A stretch of 6,538 nucleotides of DNA from Planctomycetota bacterium (GTDB taxonomy: Bacteria > JAJVIF01 > JAPKYR01): positions 1-6,538 of the forward strand of contig DAOVJF010000154.1 of NCBI GenBank assembly GCA_030673355.1, in the 5' to 3' direction. The position numbers and the translations under genes are program-made. Below the pieces are notes generated by a model. That model was not told where the DNA came from. It was given only the letters and a program-made list of their open reading frames with translations, and did not search any database. This document shows positions 1 through 5,177 of the stretch, one piece after another; the first letter of the stretch is position 1; each line of letters begins with the position of its first letter.

Positions 1-23
1 CATTATGCGTGAAATTGGATTAA

Positions 24-962
24 TTACCTGCCAGTCTTACGTTCGACGATGCAGCAGGATTCGATAACATCCCGTTTTTTCAGGTAAGCTAAAAGCTCGT
101 CGGCGATTTCCATTGCCTCCGCGGCATGGGTTAATCCTCGCCGTGAAGACTGTATGACCGCAAGCGCGATGGTGACGATCGGGGATTCAAATTCGATACC
201 TTTCCGGTTGGTTACGATGATCGTACCGCGGGTCAGGTCGGAAATATCATAAAAACCCGCCACCAGCTCATCGAAGGAGTCTACAATTCTCTCAGCAATG
301 ACGGGGGCAAGTTTTTCGCTGGTTATCAAGGCAAAATCGTCGCTCCCCAGATGGGCGAGGAAATTCTGAGGGCACGGGTTGGCATCGAGAGCGAGCAGCA
401 TCAGGTCTCCGACAGCTTTGAGCATCTGATCGCCACGGGAATAAGAATACGCGCGGTTGTAATTTTTAAATTGATTGAGGTCTGCGAAAATCACCCCGAA
501 TCTCTCGCCAGTGTTGATATGTTCCCTGAGTTCGGACTCAAATGCGGCGGCGGAGGGAAGCGAGGTGACAGGATTTTTTTCAGCGGAAGGCCGGCGTCCG
601 GAAAGCATGACCCGGACTTTTTTAACGAGCAATTCAGGATCGAGATCGTAATCATTTGCCTGCCTTGGAATGAGAAGATATTCAAAGCCGTCGGGGATGT
701 CTTCTTCATCTTCGATCAGGATTAAAGTACGGTAATCCAGTTCATTTGACCGGGAGCTGGTGTCGAGTTCAGAGAATTCGTTGAAGTCGACAATTAAAAG
801 GCCGGGATTGTCGGAAGGTTCGTCCTCAACCGGGACGCCATCGAGCCTGAGGGCGATCGCAACTATGTCGGAAAGGGCCTCATCGGAAATTTTCAACCGT
901 ACCTGGGAACCCTGTCTTTCATTTTCCACGAATAGTTCTCCTGAATTCGATAGAGATGTCAT
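24..962 (-). CDS. Receiver-like + degenerate GGDEF domain protein (GSDDF active-site variant)
   Basis: A 312-residue soluble protein with no signal peptide or membrane segment. Residues about 21-122 follow the alternating strand/helix pattern of a response-regulator receiver. A possible acceptor is Asp59 in LLIVDF, but the paired acidic residues of strand 1 and the Lys-Pro of strand 5 are not recognisable, so this is probably a pseudo-receiver. Residues about 130-305 are a GGDEF domain. It begins with NPVTSLPS (equivalent to DPLTGLPN) and has the metal/substrate motif DLNQFKNYN (161-169) and the substrate residues Gly177-Asp178. The signature loop at 206-210 reads GSDDF instead of GGDEF. The RxxD inhibitory site expected just upstream is absent (CPQN). 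In the family these domains make cyclic di-GMP from two GTP. Here catalysis is uncertain, and GTP or c-di-GMP sensing is equally possible. The start ATG overlaps the stop of the upstream regulator gene (ATGA), and AAGGGG lies close before it, so translation is probably coupled. Stop is TAA at 26-24. Confidence 0.9.
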   Translation of the reverse strand: MTSLSNSGELFVENERQGSQVRLKISDEALSDIVAIALRLDGVPVEDEPSDNPGLLIVDFNEFSELDTSSRSNELDYRTLILIEDEEDIPDGFEYLLIPRQANDYDLDPELLVKKVRVMLSGRRPSAEKNPVTSLPSAAAFESELREHINTGERFGVIFADLNQFKNYNRAYSYSRGDQMLKAVGDLMLLALDANPCPQNFLAHLGSDDFALITSEKLAPVIAERIVDSFDELVAGFYDISDLTRGTIIVTNRKGIEFESPIVTIALAVIQSSRRGLTHAAEAMEIADELLAYLKKRDVIESCCIVERKTGR

Positions 963-3595
963 TTCCCCTTGCCCAGCAGCCTGACAGTATTTAATTCACC
1001 GCTGGTTTCTTCAACCCAAAGATAGTCGGATTCATGCCTCATTAACAGGAATCCCCTGCCTTTATCTTCCAAAATCTTTTCCGGTTTGAGTACCGGGCTG
1101 GTGACCCGATCGTTAAGTTTCCCTCCTTCATCGCGAACACTGATCTGAACATGGTTTGTTGAATGACGGACTTTCAATTCAATTTTAGAGTTGCCGTTTA
1201 ATTTATTGCCATGTTCGTGTGCATTTCTTATTGCCTCATTAATTAGAAGCCTGCAAGCGTTGAAATCACATCCGCTAACCTGCTTTTCACTCAGCCATTT
1301 AAGGCAGGGATCGATAATGTCAAGCCGTTCATCTCCAGTAAATATCTTTTCCCAGCCAGGCGGCGGATCGTACCCGATTACAACGAGGCTGCGGTCCTCG
1401 ATGATATCGTCGCCGGGGGAAAATTCACCCACACCTGTAAGTATGCTGTCATAAAGTGCTTTTGCGGGGAGAAAATAAGCCTTTCTTATACAATTCAATA
1501 AACCCGTTTCTCCCCAGTTACTACCGGATTCGTTTCTTGCCCCGAGAAGGCCATGCGAAGCCCAGACGAGCTTTTCACCGGGCGCGAATATAAATTCCAG
1601 TTCCTCAAGCCTGGCGTCGTCAAACAATCCGAGCGGTAGGCCTTCAGGATCAAATGTTTCGATACTACCGTCCGAGGCAACTTTGAAAAGCCTGGGCGCC
1701 CCGGCACTGGCAAACCGTCCGATTTTTTGATCCTCGTCGAGGTGGATTCCAATGAGGCTGGAGAAAATTCCGGAAGACGATTCACTCTCGATCTCATTCA
1801 GCCTGGAATTGATCGCGTTCAGTGCAGTTAAAGGATTGCATGTTTTGTGAGGGATATCCGCAAGAAGCTGTCGAATAAACATGACCGACCAGCCTGTCGC
1901 AGTACCATGTTCCGCAACGTCGGCCATCCATAAGTTAATAATTCCTTCAGCCGGATCCCGGATAACCAGAACATCGCCGGCAAGCTCAGCGGTTGTCATG
2001 AAATTCGCCCAGCAAACAAGGTTACCGGATCGCAAAAATCCTGGTGTAAGTTTCTCCTGCAGAATCCGAACACGCTTTAAGTCCTCTTCAACGAGTTTCG
2101 TCATTTTCAGGCTTCGTTCAAATTCGCGGGCGGTTGCGAGAGAGTCTGCCGCGGTTCGTCCGAAAATCGCAAGGAGGTCCTTCGATTCGCTCTCGATGGC
2201 GAATTTCCACGAGCAGAGGAAGATACATACTCCCAGGACCTCTCCGTGCCGTTCAAGCGGAAGAATTCCGATGGCCTCCCTGTCTGAGGGCGCAAAGCCG
2301 GGGGGGGGTTCTTTACCACCCAGCACGGATTTGAGCCTGTTCGCAAGAATGAGTATGGGCACCCTGCTTTTTACCGCGATCGATGCGATCGCGGGGAGTC
2401 TTGACGCCCTCTGGTACATTTTCAGCGCGTCCTCTGAAAGGTCGCGCCAGGCGAGGGGTATGACGGGTTCACTTCCGGTATTCCGGGAGGGTAGCCCGAG
2501 TAATATTGCCTTGCCGGAACTTGTAAGCCCGAGAAGGTAGTCGATAATTGTATCGGCGGTTTCCCGGCTTCCACTCCCCCAGGCGGTTTCGCGGCTTAGA
2601 GACAGGATATTCCTGATTGTTTGATTTACGGAATCGAGGCTCGATCTTTCATTAACCCTGTCAAACGCAAGGGCACATTCGGCGGATGCCACGCGGCTGA
2701 GTGACAGTTCCATTGTGCCCGGTTGCTCGGAGCCGATCACCAGCATTGCAAGGACCCCGTAGGCCTCACCGGGTCGAATCGGTAACGCGCATGCCGAAAG
2801 ACCGGACATGGTTTCTATATCAATAAGAGACCTCAAGCCGGGCGGGATATCGGTTTCCTGGACCCAACGCGCTTCACCGAGATTATAAATTTCCTCGATT
2901 TTCTCAGGCAACTCCTGATCCATCACCAGGGCTGGAACTTCCTCATCCAGGATGACAGTGGAATAAATCCGGAGGCCATTTTCCGATTCCGTCCAGAGGG
3001 CGACCCCAATTACGTTTTCAAAAAGGCCGGACAGGGCGAGGGAAAGGTTGTCGAGAATATCGGAACGGGCGGTAGCACAGTTAAGGATGGCTGTCAGGTT
3101 CAGGATTGCATCGAAATGGGACAATATATAACCAGTGTGTGAGCTCTCTTTTCCGATGATCTCTTCATAGACCTGGAGGTAATCGGAAAGCAGGCAGGCC
3201 CTGAGGTCTGAATGGAAAAACTCACCCAGTGCATATAAGACCTCATCGGAATCCTCGCTGTCAGGGTTAATATCAAGGTGTGGAATAATGAAAATCGGGA
3301 AAGCTTCCTCCAGTTTAAGGAGGTCCGTGTAGGAATTCGCGCTGTCGATCCAGTCGTGCAGCAGCCGGCGGATAACGTTTTCGAACCCGGAATATTCAGC
3401 TCCTTCAAGGAGGTTCGCGAAAATCTCAAGGCCGAGCCGGGCAAGGTTGGATGCTTCTTCCACGGTCGTGTCGTCCGGGACCAGTTCATTTGCCCTGGTA
3501 AACTTAACCCATCGTTCCGCAAACTCATCGAGTTCTGTACGAATGGTCCCGGCAAGTTTTATCCTCACATGAGATCTCATGAGTTTTTTTCGCAC
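959..3595 (-). CDS. RsbRD_N-like/GAF/GAF/SpoIIE phosphatase/RsbW-like kinase fusion regulator
   Basis: An 878-residue cytoplasmic signalling protein. Residues 1-155 are helical and resemble the RsbRD N-terminal sensor domain (inferred from pattern only). GAF-type domains lie at about 160-315 and 330-490. A helical linker at about 488-516 ends in LQEKLTPGF, the usual lead-in to RsbU/SpoIIE PP2C domains. The PP2C domain (about 516-742) keeps AGD (Asp541), ADVAEHG (Asp559), ASAGAP, GLPLGLF and EDRS (Asp734). The metal-binding TDG motif is SHG (680-682), with His681 replacing Asp. The HATPase domain (about 755-878) has an intact N box NEAIRNAHEHGN (786-797), DEGG (822-825) and GRGFLLMR (846-853), as in RsbW/SpoIIAB kinases. 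In Rsb systems the phosphatase and kinase act oppositely on a STAS-domain antagonist. No such partner is encoded here. The start is uncertain: GTG at 3595 gives the full frame, ATG at 3580 (Met6) is an alternative, and neither has a good ribosome binding site. The gene lies 48 bases after the cyclophilin gene and overlaps the GGDEF gene by 4 bases. Confidence 0.92.
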   Translation of the reverse strand: MRKKLMRSHVRIKLAGTIRTELDEFAERWVKFTRANELVPDDTTVEEASNLARLGLEIFANLLEGAEYSGFENVIRRLLHDWIDSANSYTDLLKLEEAFPIFIIPHLDINPDSEDSDEVLYALGEFFHSDLRACLLSDYLQVYEEIIGKESSHTGYILSHFDAILNLTAILNCATARSDILDNLSLALSGLFENVIGVALWTESENGLRIYSTVILDEEVPALVMDQELPEKIEEIYNLGEARWVQETDIPPGLRSLIDIETMSGLSACALPIRPGEAYGVLAMLVIGSEQPGTMELSLSRVASAECALAFDRVNERSSLDSVNQTIRNILSLSRETAWGSGSRETADTIIDYLLGLTSSGKAILLGLPSRNTGSEPVIPLAWRDLSEDALKMYQRASRLPAIASIAVKSRVPILILANRLKSVLGGKEPPPGFAPSDREAIGILPLERHGEVLGVCIFLCSWKFAIESESKDLLAIFGRTAADSLATAREFERSLKMTKLVEEDLKRVRILQEKLTPGFLRSGNLVCWANFMTTAELAGDVLVIRDPAEGIINLWMADVAEHGTATGWSVMFIRQLLADIPHKTCNPLTALNAINSRLNEIESESSSGIFSSLIGIHLDEDQKIGRFASAGAPRLFKVASDGSIETFDPEGLPLGLFDDARLEELEFIFAPGEKLVWASHGLLGARNESGSNWGETGLLNCIRKAYFLPAKALYDSILTGVGEFSPGDDIIEDRSLVVIGYDPPPGWEKIFTGDERLDIIDPCLKWLSEKQVSGCDFNACRLLINEAIRNAHEHGNKLNGNSKIELKVRHSTNHVQISVRDEGGKLNDRVTSPVLKPEKILEDKGRGFLLMRHESDYLWVEETSGELNTVRLLGKGK
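2300..2308 (-). repeat. Nine-base mononucleotide tract (C9 on the coding strand) in the GAF2 domain
   Basis: Nine consecutive G on the plus strand are read as CCC CCC CCC, encoding Pro430-Pro432 of the 878-residue regulator. The frame is intact here. Gain or loss of one base would remove the phosphatase and kinase domains: one shifted frame stops at 2255-2253 and the other at 2109-2107. Confidence 0.85.
2374..2394. repeat. 21-base inverted repeat containing GCGATCGC inside the GAF2 coding region
   Basis: The arms CCGCGATCG (2374-2382) and CGATCGCGG (2386-2394) are perfect complements around a three-base centre. The repeat encodes part of PAIASIAVK in the second GAF domain and includes the octamer GCGATCGC (2385-2392). 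The same octamer occurs at 853-860 in the GGDEF gene. Confidence 0.65.
3568..3581. repeat. Perfect 14-base palindrome at the start of the 878-residue regulator gene
   Basis: CATGAGATCTCATG equals its own reverse complement. It covers the alternative ATG start at 3580-3578 and lies 12 bases inside the GTG start. In mRNA it could form a short hairpin (CATGA/TCATG around GATC) masking that ATG. As DNA it could be a dimeric-protein site. No function is demonstrated. Confidence 0.6.
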
Positions 3596-3643
3596 CAGGT
3601 TTAATGCAGAACAGAATTGTCTCCAGTCTGCTTAAGATCGAAT

Positions 3644-4531
3644 TCAGCCCATCTCAACCCAGGCTTTAATAATGCTGTCTGTCTCGGCGCCTGGGATCGG
3701 GCCAGCACCGGTAAAATTAATGCTGAGTGACAGGTTGACGTCCAGCCCTTCTACGATCCTGCCATAAACGGTGTACATCCCGTTTAAACCGGCTCCGCTT
3801 TGATCGGTGTGGACGAAATAGAACTGGCTACCCGATGAACGCCTCTCAGGATTGATCTGGTCTCCCGTCCTTGCCGCAGACATGCTGCCGGCAAGGTGTG
3901 GAAGGCCGATTTCGGCTGGGAGTGTGTAACCGGGTCCGCCACCGCCAGTCCCGTCGGGATCGCCACCCTGGCTCATGAAGTTTGAAATTACTCGATGGAA
4001 TATTAAGCCATCGTAAAAGCCGTCCTGTACGAGTTTTACGCAATTGGCGGTATGAATCGGCGCCTCATTTGGGAATAACTGGATTTTCATTATTCCCTTC
4101 GTGGTTTCGAAGACTACCTGGATGCCGGTTAGAAGTTCAACCTCTTCATCCGTAATCGCTTCGGGCGGCCATTCTTCATAATGTCCGAAAATGTTTTCGG
4201 GAACTTCATTTGTTTCAGTCATAGTTTCCTCTTCTTCGGTCTCAGTTTCAGTATCAATAATTTCTACTTCATCCTCCGCATCAACATCACCGGAGTCCTC
4301 ATCATTTCCAGGTTCATCGTCCGTGTTGCCCTTTGGACTGGTGCCCTCGGTTTCAATAGGCTCTTCACCGTTGGCGTCTCCAAGTGCACCGGTTCCAAGG
4401 GTGTCATCCACTTCTTCAACCCCGTTCGGATCATCCTGGTCCGGGGATTCTGCCGGAGGCGGCGTACATGCTGAAAATATCAGGCATAAAATTCCAGCAA
4501 GCAGTAAGAATGAAAATACGTAGTGTCTCAT
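3644..4531 (-). CDS. Lipoprotein cyclophilin-type peptidyl-prolyl cis-trans isomerase with acidic tether
   Basis: A 295-residue exported lipoprotein. Residues 1-21 form a signal peptide with a hydrophobic core from Val5 to Phe19, ending in the lipobox-like FSAC with Cys22 as the lipidation site. Phe at -3 is unusual. Residue +2 is Thr, so in a Gram-negative cell it should not be held in the inner membrane. Residues about 28-110 are a low-complexity, Asp/Glu-rich linker, probably disordered. The cyclophilin domain spans about 137-295. It keeps FHRV (Arg180, equivalent to CypA Arg55), FMSQGGD (185-191, equivalent to Phe60, Met61, Gln63) and GSQFYF (Gln236, equivalent to Gln111). Trp121 is replaced by Gly248 and His126 by Tyr253. 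The family catalyses prolyl isomerisation to help folding, so this one should act on the outer surface or in the periplasm. The ATG is preceded by AAGGAG at five bases' spacing and by a good promoter, making it the first gene of the operon. Confidence 0.95.
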   Translation of the reverse strand: MRHYVFSFLLLAGILCLIFSACTPPPAESPDQDDPNGVEEVDDTLGTGALGDANGEEPIETEGTSPKGNTDDEPGNDEDSGDVDAEDEVEIIDTETETEEEETMTETNEVPENIFGHYEEWPPEAITDEEVELLTGIQVVFETTKGIMKIQLFPNEAPIHTANCVKLVQDGFYDGLIFHRVISNFMSQGGDPDGTGGGGPGYTLPAEIGLPHLAGSMSAARTGDQINPERRSSGSQFYFVHTDQSGAGLNGMYTVYGRIVEGLDVNLSLSINFTGAGPIPGAETDSIIKAWVEMG

Positions 4532-4536
4532 GTCAG

Positions 4537-4542
4537 CTCCTT
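4537..4542 (-). promoter_or_regulatory. Strong ribosome binding site of the cyclophilin lipoprotein gene
   Basis: Read on the minus strand the sequence is AAGGAG, then CTGAC, then the ATG at 4531. This near-perfect Shine-Dalgarno match at five bases' spacing fixes the start of the lipoprotein gene. It is the best ribosome binding site in the window. Confidence 0.88.
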
Positions 4543-4566
4543 ACAATAACAAAAAAGTTGTACGGT

Positions 4567-4596
4567 ATTATACCAAGATTAGGCCGCATATGAAAA
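4567..4596 (-). promoter_or_regulatory. Extended -10 promoter of the three-gene minus-strand operon
   Basis: On the minus strand a perfect -10 hexamer TATAAT (4572-4567) is preceded by TGG, forming the extended -10 motif TGNTATAAT. A weak -35, TTTTCA (4596-4591), lies 18 bases upstream and matches TTGACA at four of six positions. An extended -10 compensates for a poor -35. The start of transcription would fall near 4560, leaving about 30 bases of leader before the ATG at 4531. The -10 sits inside an 11-base inverted repeat, GGTAT-A-ATACC (4574-4564). Confidence 0.7.
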
Positions 4597-4601
4597 CACG
4601 C

Positions 4602-4630
4602 TTTATAGTATTATTATTTATGAATAGAAT
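4602..4630 (+). promoter_or_regulatory. Possible divergent promoter toward the small membrane-protein frame
   Basis: TTTATA (4602-4607, four of six matches to TTGACA) and TAGAAT (4625-4630, five of six matches to TATAAT) are 17 bases apart on the plus strand. The surrounding DNA is AT-rich, so a chance match is easy. The placement is sensible, because it would drive transcription into the membrane-protein frame that begins near 4685. The call is weak. Confidence 0.35.
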
Positions 4631-4688
4631 TATTTAAAAATTTCACAACAGTGCTTGTGCTTTGATCCGGGCGCCAGGGATGTCATGA

Positions 4689-4817
4689 ACATGCCGGTCG
4701 GAAGCCTCAAACGGGCTTGGAGCGTTTATAGTTACTTTTATACTTATCGCCATATTTTCCAATGCAGGTGAAGGCGCTGGGATACTGGCGGTTCTGATAC
4801 TGGCGGCATTTTTACTG
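4689..4817 (+). other. In-frame coding extension without a start codon, upstream of the membrane-protein ORF
   Basis: The frame of the 4818 ORF stays open back to a TGA at 4686-4688 but contains no ATG, GTG or TTG in this stretch. From about 4719 it encodes strongly hydrophobic segments, including GAFIVTFILIAIF and AGILAVLILAAF, which look like genuine transmembrane sequence. The only well-placed start is ATG 4685 (AGGGA four bases upstream; a second ATG is at 4691). It lies in another frame, which reads MNMPVGSLKRAW and then stops at a TGA around 4769. A single-base shift between about 4700 and 4725 would join the two. This suggests a frameshift, a sequencing error or a non-standard start. 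Confidence 0.55.
4781..4806 (+). repeat. Short tandem direct repeat, 11-base unit at 15-base period
   Basis: GATACTGGCGG occurs at 4781-4791 and again at 4796-4806, separated by TTCT. The 15-base period is a multiple of three and encodes ILAVL followed by ILAAF in a hydrophobic segment of the plus-strand membrane frame. A small in-frame duplication would explain it. Confidence 0.75.
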
Positions 4818-5087
4818 ATGCTCGGGACTTTTAAAATTACGGCTATGGTTGGATGGGTGGGTGACATGATCGATCCGGCATCGACCGGTGTTAAGCACGC
4901 TTTGTATGGAGCGTCGGCATTGATGCTTTTACTTGTGATTCCCTTCCTCGGGTGGCTGGTGTTGTTCGGACTAGCATGTATCGGGGTTGGAGCCGCATTG
5001 ATGAGTTATTTCCCGGCCAGAAGGGTGACGGATCAGCCATCATTACCAACGGATGTCGGGGATGACAATAAGCCATTAGACGGGTAG
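4818..5087 (+). CDS. Small membrane protein, C-terminal part (probable frameshifted or truncated gene)
   Basis: From the ATG at 4818 the frame encodes 89 residues. Two adjoining hydrophobic stretches lie at about 28-42 (ALYGASALMLLLVIP) and 43-65 (FLGWLVLFGLACIGVGAALM), followed by a basic PARR and a polar tail with Asp/Pro. Arg-Arg after the last segment suggests a cytoplasmic C-terminus. No ribosome binding site precedes ATG 4818, and hydrophobic coding sequence continues in frame upstream, so this ATG is probably not the true start. The IPFLGWLV...GVGAAL pattern resembles the C-terminal membrane segment of bactofilin-like or polymer-forming membrane proteins, from memory only. The cytoskeletal part is absent. 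The frame diverges from the lipoprotein operon and ends (TAG) before a bidirectional terminator. Function is unknown. Confidence 0.55.
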   Translation: MLGTFKITAMVGWVGDMIDPASTGVKHALYGASALMLLLVIPFLGWLVLFGLACIGVGAALMSYFPARRVTDQPSLPTDVGDDNKPLDG

Positions 5088-5125
5088 AGATTTCTCAACC
5101 TGATACGAAACTGTTTTCTGGATAT

Positions 5126-5155
5126 AAAAATGAGTGGTCTAAACCGCTCGTTTTT
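5126..5155. terminator. Bidirectional Rho-independent terminator between convergent genes
   Basis: GAGTGGT (5132-5138) pairs with ACCGCTC (5143-5149) through a CTAA loop, giving a seven-pair stem with one G-U pair. AAAAAT precedes it and GTTTTT follows. On the plus strand the stem is followed by a T tract and would end the membrane-protein transcript (stop at 5087). On the minus strand the stem is followed by ATTTTTA and would terminate read-through from the propeller gene, whose stop is at 5178, 23 bases upstream in that direction. Confidence 0.8.
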
Positions 5156-5177
5156 AATTTAACAATTTCAAAATTTT

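Noticed and set aside
1..23. Possible ATG on the minus strand at 3-1, as the start of a next gene
   Set aside because: No ribosome binding site precedes it and no coding sequence is visible beyond the window edge. These bases show nothing else.
351..725. Plus-strand ORF of 124 residues opposite the GGDEF gene
   Set aside because: It lies wholly within the well-supported GGDEF coding sequence on the other strand and has no recognisable domain.
1881..2540. Plus-strand ORF of 219 residues opposite the regulator gene
   Set aside because: It is antisense to the conserved GAF2/PP2C coding sequence, is Ser/Arg/Pro-rich with no domain, and has no ribosome binding site. It is a shadow of the minus-strand gene.
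3596..3643. Possible promoter or terminator between the cyclophilin and regulator genes
   Set aside because: Only a weak five-base inverted repeat (GCAGA...TCTGC) and no T tract or -10/-35 pair are seen, so co-transcription is the simpler reading.
4191..4523. Plus-strand Ser-rich ORF opposite the lipoprotein gene
   Set aside because: It is the antisense of the Asp/Glu-rich linker, whose codons read as Ser/Val on the other strand. The composition is an artefact.
4643..4867. Minus-strand ORF of 74 residues in the divergent intergenic region
   Set aside because: It is the reverse of the hydrophobic plus-strand frame, has no ribosome binding site, and would lie upstream of the operon promoter without its own signals.
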